A DNA stretch of 64,000 bases from an uncultured Pseudohongiella sp. (GTDB lineage Bacteria; Pseudomonadota; Gammaproteobacteria; Pseudomonadales; Pseudohongiellaceae): NCBI GenBank assembly GCA_902531515.1, contig CACAEJ010000007.1, forward strand, positions 1-64,000, written 5' to 3'. The stretch's first letter is position 1. Every line of letters begins with the position of its first letter. A program made the position numbers and the translations under genes. The notes beneath the pieces were generated by a model that saw only the letters and a program-made list of their open reading frames with translations, made no database searches and had not been told where the DNA came from. Positions 28,270-37,255 of the stretch are shown in pieces.

Positions 28270-29277
28270 TTAGGATGAAAAAATTGTGTAGCTTCTTGTC
28301 TCATCCAAACTTATTTTTACTGCATCACCCGACGATAAGTTGCAACTACTTTGAATTCTAATGAGTACTCTATTCCCTGAACTTAATAAAATACTAGCGG
28401 CTTTACTAGCGCCTTCATAACGAATCCATTCTACTATCGCGTTGTTATCGCTTGCGACTTCAAGATTGCAGTCCCAGGGTCGGATAAGAATGCTATTTTT
28501 CTCTCTATTATGTTCTATGGGTTTTGCGTCGACATTACCTATTTCAGTTTTGGCGATCATGCCATCTATTTCCGTAGGTAGAAAACTCGCTTCGCCAATA
28601 AAGCTAGCTACAAATCTATCAATAGGATAGAGGTAGCAAGCTTCCGGATTATCAAGTTGAACTAATTTCCCATAATTAAGAATACCAATTCTATCCCCTA
28701 CTGACATAGCCTCTTGTTGGTCGTGTGTTACCCAGACAGCTGAAACTTGATTTGCTTTTAATGCCTCCCTGATTTCCCATCGCAAGCTATCCTTTAATGA
28801 GGCGTCAAGGTTTGAAAGGGGTTCGTCTAGAAGAACGTAAATTGGTTCATGAGCTAAAGTTCGAGCAAGAGCTACGCGTTGCTTCTGACCTCCAGACAAC
28901 TCTGCAGGTTTCTTGTTCCTGACATCATTAAGTTTAAGCAATGCTAGCCAATAGTCGATTTTTTCATTACCTTTGATTTTAAAACCAATATTTTGCTCTA
29001 CGGTCAAATGTGGAAAAAGAGCAAAATCTTGGAAAACCATTCCAATGTTGCGTTTGTCTGTTGGGACATGATTATCGCCATCAGAACTCCAATTAGGGGT
29101 AGCTATTTTTCCATTTGATATCGATAAAAGACCGGCTAAAGCGGAAAGAATAGTTGTTTTGCCAGATCCGGTAGGTCCAACCAATGTGATAATCTCATCG
29201 CTCTTGAGAGTAAAGCTCAAATCGCTGACTACCCTCTTATCGCCATAATTTACGCTAAGATTTGAAACTTCTAACAT
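28270..29277 (-). CDS. fbpC: Ferric iron ABC transporter ATP-binding protein (FbpC-like)
   Basis: This is the cytoplasmic ATPase of the iron importer. In 335 residues it shows Walker A (GPTGSGKTT near 35), the Q-loop FQDFALFPHLT, the signature LSGGQKQRVALARTL, Walker B (YVLLDEPLSNLD) and the H-switch (VWVTHDQQEA). The C-terminal ~100 residues are TOBE-like. It is the third gene of the transporter set, 15 bases after the permease. The iron substrate is inferred from the operon. Confidence 0.9.
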   Translation of the reverse strand: MLEVSNLSVNYGDKRVVSDLSFTLKSDEIITLVGPTGSGKTTILSALAGLLSISNGKIATPNWSSDGDNHVPTDKRNIGMVFQDFALFPHLTVEQNIGFKIKGNEKIDYWLALLKLNDVRNKKPAELSGGQKQRVALARTLAHEPIYVLLDEPLSNLDASLKDSLRWEIREALKANQVSAVWVTHDQQEAMSVGDRIGILNYGKLVQLDNPEACYLYPIDRFVASFIGEASFLPTEIDGMIAKTEIGNVDAKPIEHNREKNSILIRPWDCNLEVASDNNAIVEWIRYEGASKAASILLSSGNRVLIRIQSSCNLSSGDAVKISLDETRSYTIFSS

Positions 29278-29292
29278 AACTATTTATTCCTG

Positions 29293-30795
29293 TTAGTTGT
29301 TATCTTCAACTATGTCTTCCGTGGACAGCATTATAAGAAGAACAATTATAGAGGCTAAGATCAGAAGGAGGCCAGGAATAGCGGCCCTCCCAAAATAGCC
29401 GGCTTCGTAAACACGCCAGAGGTAGGTGGCGAGAGTATCAAAGCCGGTTGGACCCAGGAGTAGAGTGGCTGGTAATTCTCTCATCGTTTCGAGAAAGACT
29501 AATGCAGCTCCTGCAGTGATACCTTTAGATACTTGCGGAAGGGTAACACGTCTGAAAACTTCCGTTGAGCCAGCTCCCAGAGTTCTTGCTGCGCTAGCCA
29601 GGCTGTTATCCATGCTTTCCAAAGAATTTCTAACAGAAGTTATACCCAGAGGAATAAACCTTAGTACATACGCAAAAATCAGCAATGTAAATGTTTGATA
29701 AAAAACAGGCAATTGCAGACCTACGTAAACAAGGGCTGTGCCCATTACTATACCGGGTATACCAAAACCCAAATATGTGACTCTCTCCATGAATTTCCCC
29801 GCCTTCCCGCTTAAAGCAGAAAACGCGATCGGTAGAGCTAATAAAACAGAAATTATTGCAGCTACGAATGAGACAGAAACAGCATTTATAACGTTGAAAA
29901 ATTCAAAGCCTGCTATACCTTCCCTCATCAACCACAATGAAAAAATAAAAATGGGCAGTATTATGGACAGTAAAATAACTGGAAGTGTTAATGAAAGAAA
30001 GCCAATTTTCTGCATAGTCGAGGGTTTGATCAAAATCATCTTGCCGGGAGGGGTTCGAGGGACTTTAGCTTGAGCTTCAAAGAGAAGCAATATTCCTACT
30101 AGCACTATTAATTGAAGGGAAAGCCCAGCTGCTTGAGAAAGTCCGAAAGAGTTATATTCTACATAAATTGCACGGGTATACGTGTTCACGCCGAGGATAG
30201 CTGGAGTTCCAAAATCTGAAATCGCGTAAAGTCCAGCCAGTAATGCTCCTCCTGCGATACCGTTCTTGATGCGAGGGATAACGACTTTCCATAAGCTAAT
30301 TATTAGGCCATGCCCTAATGTTCGAGAGGCATGCAGCTGGTTTTGGTCTATTCTTATAAGAGAAGCTCTTGTTGTAAGGACTACAAAGGGATAAGTGTAG
30401 AGTGATAGTACTAAAACCGTACCCGCCATGCCTTCGATGGAAGGTGGCGTAAAAGGAAGATAGGAATCTAACTCTCCTCCAGTCCCGAAGGCTGCGTATA
30501 AGGCAAAAGAACCGATATAACTTGGGATTGCTAGTGGCGTTAGAAGTATTACTAACCATAACTTTCGGAAAGGAATTTCGATGAACGTCATAACGAGTGC
30601 GATCGGAACGCCAATGCAAACAGAAATAAACGCCGTGAAGATAGCGACCAGAAAGGTATTAAGAAATATAGTATAGTGCCCGGTGTAAACTATTTGCTCA
30701 GCTTCTAAGGCTATATTAACGAGAACCGCTAGGGGCAATATGGCTAAAGCAGTTATTACTAAGCTTACAGAGTCATGCCTTTCCCAGGCTATCAC
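29293..30795 (-). CDS. fbpB: Ferric iron ABC transporter permease (FbpB-like, fused two-half type)
   Basis: The 500-residue integral membrane protein is made of two homologous permease halves of about six helices each. Each half has an EAA-type cytoplasmic loop: ASRTLGHGLIISLWKVVIPRI near 160 and AARTLGAGSTEVFRRVTLPQV near 405. This fused architecture is typical of FbpB/SfuB. Its start overlaps the end of the binding-protein gene by four bases. Confidence 0.9.
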   Translation of the reverse strand: MIAWERHDSVSLVITALAILPLAVLVNIALEAEQIVYTGHYTIFLNTFLVAIFTAFISVCIGVPIALVMTFIEIPFRKLWLVILLTPLAIPSYIGSFALYAAFGTGGELDSYLPFTPPSIEGMAGTVLVLSLYTYPFVVLTTRASLIRIDQNQLHASRTLGHGLIISLWKVVIPRIKNGIAGGALLAGLYAISDFGTPAILGVNTYTRAIYVEYNSFGLSQAAGLSLQLIVLVGILLLFEAQAKVPRTPPGKMILIKPSTMQKIGFLSLTLPVILLSIILPIFIFSLWLMREGIAGFEFFNVINAVSVSFVAAIISVLLALPIAFSALSGKAGKFMERVTYLGFGIPGIVMGTALVYVGLQLPVFYQTFTLLIFAYVLRFIPLGITSVRNSLESMDNSLASAARTLGAGSTEVFRRVTLPQVSKGITAGAALVFLETMRELPATLLLGPTGFDTLATYLWRVYEAGYFGRAAIPGLLLILASIIVLLIMLSTEDIVEDNN

Positions 30796-31817
30796 AAAAT
30801 TCTCAGCTCACGCATTAGGTCAAGTGTCGGCCTCAAGTCCGCTAATTGAGTTAAATCTATCTCTGGAGGAGATAGATTTTCGATAGGTTGAAGGCCTTCT
30901 GGGGATGCAATTCCTCCTACTAACGGTATTTCAAAGGCTTCGGTCGATAGATAAGACTGAACTTCTTTTGTAAGAAGATAACGCATAAAGTTTATCGTTG
31001 TTTCATCTTCTTTCATGGTCAATATGCCTGAGGCATTAATTAGACAGCCCGCATCTCCTTTCGTAAATGCTAAATCGACTCTTGCTTCTGGTTTTCCTGA
31101 TTTCAATCTAAGAGTATAGTAATGGTTTGCAAATCCAAGATCTACTTCACCTCGTTCAACACCCATCACAACACCCAATTCTCCCGCATAATTCTTTGAA
31201 TTATGATTGAGCTTCGTGAGCCACTCTTTTGTGGCCGCAGTTCCCTCCATAATTCTCATCGCTGTTATGAAGGATTGAAAAGAAGCATACTCTGGGGCCC
31301 AGCCTATTTGGAAATTTGAATCTGGTAATTTCATAATATCGGTGGGAATCTGGTCACCCGAAATTCTCTGCCTATTGAAAGGTATCGTTCTTACCCTCCC
31401 AGAGATTGGAAGCCAATTGTCGTAGCGGAATTCCGGCATTAATTGATTGGTAAGATTAGTCGGCAAGTTAAGCGCGAGACCTTGCGCTGCAATTAATCCA
31501 ATTGCACCGGTGTCAACAGCCCAAAACAAATCCGCTCGGTTTATGCCTGCTTTTGATTCAGCAATAATGGCATTTGCTAATGCTGCCGTTGGTCCGCGAC
31601 GAACATTCAAATCAAATTCTGGATTACGGTCAGTAATTGCTTGTAAAACATTTTCATATAAACCTCCCTCCCCGCGACCAAGGTAGAGTGTCAATTCTCC
31701 CTCTAACGGAGGCAGATCGTTTACGGAAACAGAAGTTTGAGTCTGCCCGGCTAGGTATGTTGGCCAGGGCGCAATAGCGCTGGCAAGGAGCAGTTGACTC
31801 AAACTTCTTCTTTGCAT
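30792..31817 (-). CDS. fbpA: Ferric iron-binding periplasmic protein (FbpA-like)
   Basis: I chose ATG 31817, one base after the stop of the upstream gene; it opens an export signal with twin arginines (MQRRSLSQLLLASA), so Tat export is possible. The ~341-residue mature fold has LTLYLGRGEGGLYENVLQA at the start. It contains the conserved iron-ligand Tyr pair motif (FANHYYTLRL) and TKGDAGCLINASGI, both FbpA-like. It delivers Fe3+ to FbpBC. Confidence 0.88.
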   Translation of the reverse strand: MQRRSLSQLLLASAIAPWPTYLAGQTQTSVSVNDLPPLEGELTLYLGRGEGGLYENVLQAITDRNPEFDLNVRRGPTAALANAIIAESKAGINRADLFWAVDTGAIGLIAAQGLALNLPTNLTNQLMPEFRYDNWLPISGRVRTIPFNRQRISGDQIPTDIMKLPDSNFQIGWAPEYASFQSFITAMRIMEGTAATKEWLTKLNHNSKNYAGELGVVMGVERGEVDLGFANHYYTLRLKSGKPEARVDLAFTKGDAGCLINASGILTMKEDETTINFMRYLLTKEVQSYLSTEAFEIPLVGGIASPEGLQPIENLSPPEIDLTQLADLRPTLDLMRELRIL

Positions 31818-31818
31818 T

Positions 31819-32631
31819 CTAAAAAACGTCCCTGCGAGCACTGTCAATTTCACTAAGGAGGACCTTAGAGCGATCCAGCTTACCTTTCATTGATTCAACT
31901 ACAGTTTGAACTTCGCTTAAGGTAGAGCTTGAGTTTAACGCTTGGGGTAGAGTCACGTTAAAGTCTTTTTCTAAATCTTCAACCAAAGTAGCATCCTTTG
32001 TAATCAGGTCTCCTTCAAGTCCCTCAAAAAGTTCAAGATAAGCATTAAGGACTATATCAGTGGCTTCTTCCGGCAATCTTTCTGCAAACTTAGCAACTGA
32101 GCGATCGAGTGATGATTTGATTTCCTCAAGAGTTTCTGAAGAAGTTAGGGCAGTATAATCCGTCGTTGGTTGACCCCCCAATAGACCTTCTTGCTGGTAT
32201 TTGGCGGCAAGCTTCACTGCTCCCAACGCTTGCCACATTGCTCTTTCAAGATTTGATTGCTCTTGTTCAACAATCGCAATTTCTTTTCCTTCATCAATAC
32301 TCGACTTGACACCATAGATGCCTTGCCAGATCGACGCATAAATCTGAATGTAATTTGTTTCTATCGCCGCATGAAAATCAACAGACTCCCAATTATCAAT
32401 TAGAACATCCGTAACAGCAGCTTCAGTGCCTTTATTTTGATAGTGATTGGTAAGTTTAGTAACTTCCTTGAGGAGCCATACGACTTCTTCCTCATATTGA
32501 TTTAGATGTCCTTGCAGATCATTTACATGATCTCCTATCTCTCCATTGGCTAATGCGAAAAAACTCACAAGACTGCAGAAGATTAGCAAAATTACTTTGC
32601 TCGTTGCGTCTTTAATTATCAATATCGACAT
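31819..32631 (-). CDS. Exported helical protein heading the iron operon, function unknown
   Basis: ATG 32631 is used, with AAGGA-type ribosome site (AAAGGAAAG) just upstream; the frame to 32670 adds 13 residues. The ~270-residue protein has a signal peptide (to about residue 29, ALANG). It is otherwise nearly all helix, with an HAAIE motif near residue 83 and several Glu-rich faces (EYEEEVVWLLKEV-like, SNLERAMWQALGAVKLA). The layout recalls imelysin/EfeO-type or FTR1-extracellular helical bundles, but I cannot confirm that. It ends one base before fbpA, so it is the first gene of the transporter operon and is likely iron-regulated. Confidence 0.7.
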   Translation of the reverse strand: MSILIIKDATSKVILLIFCSLVSFFALANGEIGDHVNDLQGHLNQYEEEVVWLLKEVTKLTNHYQNKGTEAAVTDVLIDNWESVDFHAAIETNYIQIYASIWQGIYGVKSSIDEGKEIAIVEQEQSNLERAMWQALGAVKLAAKYQQEGLLGGQPTTDYTALTSSETLEEIKSSLDRSVAKFAERLPEEATDIVLNAYLELFEGLEGDLITKDATLVEDLEKDFNVTLPQALNSSSTLSEVQTVVESMKGKLDRSKVLLSEIDSARRDVF

Positions 32632-32801
32632 TTTCTTTCCTTTTTGCTTGAGAATTAACTTTGCAGGCACCTATGTTCTCAAAATTCGTGATTTTTAACA
32701 AAAGATGCAGCTATAAAAATTGGGGTTGTGCATCTGCATGACTTAATTTCAAGAAGAATAAGGCCTTGATAATCCGACAGATATACCAGATCTTAATCTA
32801 G

Positions 32802-32829
32802 TTGACAATCATTCGCATTTGCATTTAAT
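32802..32829 (+). promoter_or_regulatory. Sigma70-type promoter of bfd with overlapping Fur-like box
   Basis: TTGACA at 32802-32807 and TTTAAT at 32824-32829, spaced 16 bases, form a good -35/-10 pair 27 bases before the bfd start. A 19-base window at 32804-32822 matches the Fur consensus at about 12 of 19 positions by hand count, including AATCATT. Fur-Fe would therefore block this promoter. The site may also serve the divergent iron-uptake operon. Confidence 0.5.
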
Positions 32830-32855
32830 CTTATCAACCCACAGTTGAGGTGTTT

Positions 32856-33044
32856 ATGTACGTTTGTATTTGCAAACAAGTCACAGATAGCGAAATTCGC
32901 GATATTTGCAGAGAAGGGTGTGTCGGCTTTGATGAAATTCAAAAAAAGACCGGTGTTTCCAGTCAATGCGGTAAGTGCTGTGAACTCGCAAAAAGCATAG
33001 TAGAAGAATTTACCCACACCACCAGCTTCTCTAGCGCTGCCTAA
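32856..33044 (+). CDS. bfd: Bacterioferritin-associated ferredoxin (Bfd)
   Basis: This small [2Fe-2S] protein reduces bacterioferritin to release stored iron. ATG 32856 has TTGAGG 5 bases upstream; a GTG at 32850 is out of place. The 62 residues hold four cluster-ligand Cys: CIC at 4 and 6, and CGKC at 38 and 41, with a BFD-like helix pair between (SEIRDICREGCVGFDEI). It lies upstream of bfr, in the same direction. Confidence 0.93.
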   Translation: MYVCICKQVTDSEIRDICREGCVGFDEIQKKTGVSSQCGKCCELAKSIVEEFTHTTSFSSAA

Positions 33045-33124
33045 ATATTTTATTTAACATTTTTTAGCTAATCGTCACTCTGTTACTAAGGGGGCATATT
33101 GCGTGTCTAATCCTGAATCTAAAT

Positions 33125-33143
33125 AAGATTGCTTATCATTATT
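33125..33143. promoter_or_regulatory. Candidate Fur box upstream of bfr
   Basis: The 19-base segment containing TATCATTATT matches the Fur consensus at about 13 of 19 positions by hand count, with the right half nearly complete. It is 94 bases before the bfr start codon. A TTGACA at 33181-33186 could be a bfr -35 element, though no good -10 follows it. Confidence 0.4.
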
Positions 33144-33236
33144 AATGCTATATAAATCAATAGTTTAAGATATTTTTTTATTGACAAAATGCGTCTAAAA
33201 AGGACAATATTGATCTTCGAAATATTGGAGGTCTTT

Positions 33237-33701
33237 ATGAAAGGCGATTCAAAGGTCATTCAGCATTTGAACAAGGCGTTAGCTAACGAACTGGTGGCAA
33301 TTAATCAATACTTTCTTCATTCTCGCATGCTCGGGGACTGGGGTTTGTTAAAGCTTGCAGAAAAGGAGTATGAGGAATCGATTGATGAGATGAAGCATGC
33401 TGATCAGCTTACTCAGCGTATATTGTTTCTTGAGGGACTACCGAATATGCAAGACCTTGGTAAATTATCAATTGGGGAAAATACTAAGGAAATTTTAGAA
33501 TGCGATTTAGGGCTTGAGCACATCGCTTGCCCGAATCTCAAAGAGGGCATCGCTTACTGTGAATCCGTAGAAGATTTTGTCAGCAGAAATCTTCTGTCTT
33601 CAATTCTAGACAGTGAAGAAGACCACGTTGATTGGTTAGAAACTCAGCTGTCCTTAATAAACAAGGTAGGCCTGGAAAATTACCAGCAATCAATGATCTA
33701 A
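33237..33701 (+). CDS. bfr: Bacterioferritin (Bfr)
   Basis: This is a heme-containing 24-mer iron store. ATG 33237 with GGAG(G) just upstream gives a 154-residue product numbering like E. coli Bfr. The ferroxidase ligands are all present: Glu18, Glu51, His54, Glu94, Glu127, His130. The heme-ligand Met52 is in IDEMKHAD. The frame to 33189 adds 16 residues without support. Together with bfd and the Fbp genes it forms an iron uptake-storage-release module. Confidence 0.96.
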   Translation: MKGDSKVIQHLNKALANELVAINQYFLHSRMLGDWGLLKLAEKEYEESIDEMKHADQLTQRILFLEGLPNMQDLGKLSIGENTKEILECDLGLEHIACPNLKEGIAYCESVEDFVSRNLLSSILDSEEDHVDWLETQLSLINKVGLENYQQSMI

Positions 33702-33818
33702 GTGCCCTGTCTCAAGCTTTAATATTGTTGACTAAATTATACTGGATTGTCTAATGAGCAATTAAAAACAGCCGCTATCTTTATTCAATAGGAACGTTAC
33801 GCGGCGCGGTAAAATTGA

Positions 33819-34781
33819 ATGCATGCGTGCATTGACTTAGGTTCTAACAGCTTTCATCTTCTTATCGGTGAGTGGAGAAAGGGCCGCATCGCTATAGTTG
33901 AACGGCTTAGTGAGAAAGTTCAGCTAGGAGAAAACGTCGGTAGTACTGGTAATATTTCTCAGCAAGCCTATCAAAGAGGCATGGCATGCTTGCATCGCTT
34001 CAAGTTGCTGATGAGGCAGTACCCAATAAAAAATTATTGGGCTCTTGGTACAAATACTTTTCGTAACGCTCAAAATTCTTCTGAGTTCATTAAAGCAGCA
34101 CAGAAAATAGGTATTGAGATTGCCATTATTACAGGTGTTCAGGAAGCAATACTTGTTTATGCAGGTGTGATCTCTGCTTTGCCTATAAGTGAGTCACGTC
34201 GCTTAATCCTTGATGTAGGAGGAGGAAGTACTGAAGTGATCGCAGGGAAAGGTCATGAGAGACTGATCACAGAAAGTTTACCGGTCGGAAGCGTAGCCTG
34301 GAGAGATAGATTCTTTCAGGTACCTAGTTTCAGCCGCGCGCATTTGCTATCACAAATGGATAAGGGAGCTGAGGAAGCGTGTAGATTATTTGAAAACGTG
34401 GCTTCTGCTGTAAGACGGGCAGATTGGAATGAGGCTTATGCATCGTCCGGTACGATGAAAATGTTGGCCAGTATTTGTGAGGAGCACGGCTTTGGGCAGA
34501 AGCAGATTAGCTTAGAGGCGCTAAAACAACTAAAAGATAAAATGGCGGATTTCGTTACCACTGGTGAAGAGCTTCCTGGCCTTAAGGAGCGTAGGAGAGA
34601 CCTCTTGTTACCTGGCTGGTGTATTGTGACAGGCTTAATGCACGCCTACGATATATCATTGTTGAATTTCAGTGGGACTGCTCTAAGAGAGGGCATGCTC
34701 GACTTTCTTGTGAAGAATAAGAAAACAATAGAAACTCTTCAGTCCGGTAATTTACCAGAGGTAAGTTTCGCTAAACATTAA
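33819..34781 (+). CDS. ppx: Short Ppx/GppA-family exopolyphosphatase
   Basis: This family hydrolyses terminal phosphates of polyphosphate or pppGpp. The 320 residues cover only the two actin-like domains; motifs are IDLGSNSFHLL at the N-terminus, TNTFRNAQN, LILDVGGGSTEV and ASSGTMK. Classical enzymes are ~500 residues with an extra C-terminal HD-like domain that is absent here, so this is a short form. The ATG has no strong ribosome site. It is convergent with ppk1, two bases apart. Confidence 0.88.
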   Translation: MHACIDLGSNSFHLLIGEWRKGRIAIVERLSEKVQLGENVGSTGNISQQAYQRGMACLHRFKLLMRQYPIKNYWALGTNTFRNAQNSSEFIKAAQKIGIEIAIITGVQEAILVYAGVISALPISESRRLILDVGGGSTEVIAGKGHERLITESLPVGSVAWRDRFFQVPSFSRAHLLSQMDKGAEEACRLFENVASAVRRADWNEAYASSGTMKMLASICEEHGFGQKQISLEALKQLKDKMADFVTTGEELPGLKERRRDLLLPGWCIVTGLMHAYDISLLNFSGTALREGMLDFLVKNKKTIETLQSGNLPEVSFAKH

Positions 34782-34783
34782 TA

Positions 34784-36964
34784 TTACAGACGACCTAACG
34801 ATTTTTGAAGAATAGCTTGCACACCAAGAGACTCCTGTTCATCAGACACTCTTTCTTCATAAACGCCTTCTTTTGTTAAAGCCCAAGATTGAACGTGGTC
34901 TGACAAGTAGACTTCCATTTCTTCAATTATGCGATTTGCCCATTTCTTCTTAATTATAGGGAAGCAGACTTCAATTCGATTGGATAGATTACGCTCCATC
35001 CAATCAGCACTTGAGCAGAATACTTGGCTTGGGTTGTTCTCAAAGAAGTAAACTCGAGAATGTTCCAAAAATCTCCCCACGACTGAAATAACGCGGATGT
35101 TTTCACTTACACCTTCGATACCCGGTTTTAGGCAACAAGTGCCTCGTATAATCAAATCTACTTTAACCCCAGCACATGAGGCTTCATATAGAGCGTTGAT
35201 TACGGATGGATCTGTTAGAGCGTTCATCTTTGCAAATATTCGAGCCGCTTTACCCTCTTCAGCAGCTTTCTTCTCAGCTTGAATCATCTTTATTATCGAT
35301 TTTCGTAAGTTAAACGGTGCGTGGATAAGCGCTTTGGGATGAATTTTTTTGCCCATCCCGGTTATTTGTTGAAAGACCTTATGCACATCGGCACAAACTG
35401 TTTTATCAGCCGTAAGCAAACTGTAATCCGTGTACAGTAATGAGTTCTTGCGATGGTAATTCCCGGTGCCTAAATGGGCGTACCGTTTCAGCTTGTTGCC
35501 GACACGGCGAACAAACAAAAGCATTTTTGCATGTGTTTTGTAACCCATCACACCATACACAACTACAGCTCCAGCTTCCTGTAATGCGCTAGCAAAATTT
35601 ATATTCTCTTCTTCATCAAACCTAGCTCTTAACTCGATGACGACTGTAACTTCTTTCCCATTACGTGCCGCTTCCGCAAGCGCTTCGACTAATTCAGACG
35701 ACTCATTGGTTCGATACAACGTCTGTTTTATCGATAAGACAGTTGGGTCTTTCGCGGCTTGTCTAACCCAGTCAATTATTGGTAGGAAGGATTCAAAGGG
35801 ATGAAGCAGAAGCTGATCTTCTTTCTCGACTGAGGAAAAAATATCTTCTCCTTCTTCTAAAAGCTCTGGGAGACCAGGAGTAAATTTTGGGAACCTCAAG
35901 TCTGGCCTTTCTACCATATCGAATACGGCCGTAAGTCTCTGCAGGTTGACAGGCCCATCTAAGGTGAATAATTCATCATCAGAAAGATTGAATCGATCAA
36001 GCAAGAATTTCGTGAGCGTCTCAGGACAATCTTTGTCAACCTCAAGTTTTGCTGCTGCTCCAAATCTTCGACTGAGAAGTTCTCCCTGAAGGGCGCTAGC
36101 GACATCTTCTACCTCAACATTCGACATCTCTAAGTCGGAATTCCTTGTGACTCGAAATTGGTGACATCCTTTAACCGTCATGCCTGGGAAAAATTCTTCA
36201 ACATACTCATGGATAATGGAAGATAGGAATATAAAGTTGTCGCCATCAGACATTATATCTTTGGGTACTTTTATCAATCGTGGAAGTGCTCTTGGAGCCG
36301 GGACTATGGCTAGACCGCTTTCTCTGCCGAAGGCATCTTTACCCTCGAGGGTTAAGATGAAATTTAAACTTTTGTTCACTAAGCGAGGAAACGGATGAGC
36401 TGGGTCTAGTCCCAAAGGGCTAATGACAGGCAACACTTCATCCGTAAAATAAATCTTCGTCCACTGCTTTAGGTTTTCCGACCATTCATGCCTCTGCAAA
36501 AAATGAAGGCTCTCTCTCGCCAATTCAGGCAGTAAGTCATCGTTAAGGATACGGTACTGTTCATCCAAACCCTCTCGAACTTGCTCATGAATTATTTTAA
36601 GTACTTGATCCGGAAACTTCCCATCGGGTCCAGGTCTTTGTCTGCCGGTCTCTAATTGTTTCTTCAAGCCAGATATTCTTATTTCAAAGAACTCGTCTAA
36701 GTTAGAGCTAAATATTAACAAAAACCTTAGCCTTTCTAATAAGGGATGGCTGAGATTCTTTGCCTGACTTAAAACTCTGAGATTAAACTTAAAATGAGAT
36801 AACTCCCTATTCTCGTAATACTGAGGGTCTCCAAGATCGATATCTTTTGCTTTTGAGAGACTTTGTGATTTTTGATATGGGTGATCAGAAGTTGCATTCT
36901 GATCTTTCACTAACTTTAGCTTTGGCGAAAGAGTTTTATTTAAGTTGTTGGGTTCAGAGTCCAT
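34784..36964 (-). CDS. ppk1: Polyphosphate kinase 1 (Ppk1)
   Basis: It polymerises ATP gamma-phosphate into polyphosphate. ATG 36964 is preferred over TTG 37021, which adds 19 residues. The ~726 residues start with a variable ~50 residue tail, then the N domain (YYENRELSHFKFNLRVLSQA). The catalytic domains contain YAHLGTGNYHRKNS with the phosphorylated His, and SSADWMERNLSNRIEV. It is downstream of phoR on the same strand with a 291-base gap. Confidence 0.95.
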   Translation of the reverse strand: MDSEPNNLNKTLSPKLKLVKDQNATSDHPYQKSQSLSKAKDIDLGDPQYYENRELSHFKFNLRVLSQAKNLSHPLLERLRFLLIFSSNLDEFFEIRISGLKKQLETGRQRPGPDGKFPDQVLKIIHEQVREGLDEQYRILNDDLLPELARESLHFLQRHEWSENLKQWTKIYFTDEVLPVISPLGLDPAHPFPRLVNKSLNFILTLEGKDAFGRESGLAIVPAPRALPRLIKVPKDIMSDGDNFIFLSSIIHEYVEEFFPGMTVKGCHQFRVTRNSDLEMSNVEVEDVASALQGELLSRRFGAAAKLEVDKDCPETLTKFLLDRFNLSDDELFTLDGPVNLQRLTAVFDMVERPDLRFPKFTPGLPELLEEGEDIFSSVEKEDQLLLHPFESFLPIIDWVRQAAKDPTVLSIKQTLYRTNESSELVEALAEAARNGKEVTVVIELRARFDEEENINFASALQEAGAVVVYGVMGYKTHAKMLLFVRRVGNKLKRYAHLGTGNYHRKNSLLYTDYSLLTADKTVCADVHKVFQQITGMGKKIHPKALIHAPFNLRKSIIKMIQAEKKAAEEGKAARIFAKMNALTDPSVINALYEASCAGVKVDLIIRGTCCLKPGIEGVSENIRVISVVGRFLEHSRVYFFENNPSQVFCSSADWMERNLSNRIEVCFPIIKKKWANRIIEEMEVYLSDHVQSWALTKEGVYEERVSDEQESLGVQAILQKSLGRL

Positions 36965-37255
36965 CGTATTCTGCTCAAAGTGTTTATTGATACTGGCTAA
37001 TTTGCGGCCTTGAGACTGCAAACCATAAATTATGGTTCAGGCGATAGGTGTCGGGTAGTTATTTGTGTAATCAGACTGAACGTTCTGGATAATACCAATT
37101 TTTGACATGTCTTCAAAATGTCATATTTCTGTAATAATTTTAATGAGACCTAAGATTCCAAGAATTAGTCTAACTTCTGATTTCTGTAGAAATCTTTTGG
37201 GCTAAGAGAATTTGCCTGGGGACTGGTAAACTGAAAAGACTCCCTCGTTACTAAC
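36965..37255. other. Intergenic region between phoR and ppk1
   Basis: No convincing coding capacity is seen. It should contain the ppk1 promoter on the minus strand. A set of 11-base-phased Pho-box-like repeats lies at 37107-37139 but is oriented rightward (separate entry). Confidence 0.5.
37107..37156 (+). promoter_or_regulatory. Candidate Pho box (three 11-base repeats) with -10-like element
   Basis: ATGTC at 37107, ATGTC at 37118 and CTGTA at 37129 begin three direct repeats at exact 11-base spacing with AT-rich tails. The centre reads TGTCATATTTCTGTAAT, close to the PhoB consensus CTGTCATA-N4-CTGTCA. A TAAGAT at 37151-37156, 11 bases after the third repeat, suits a PhoB-dependent -10. 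The orientation is rightward, against phoR and ppk1, which is odd. Confidence 0.35.
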
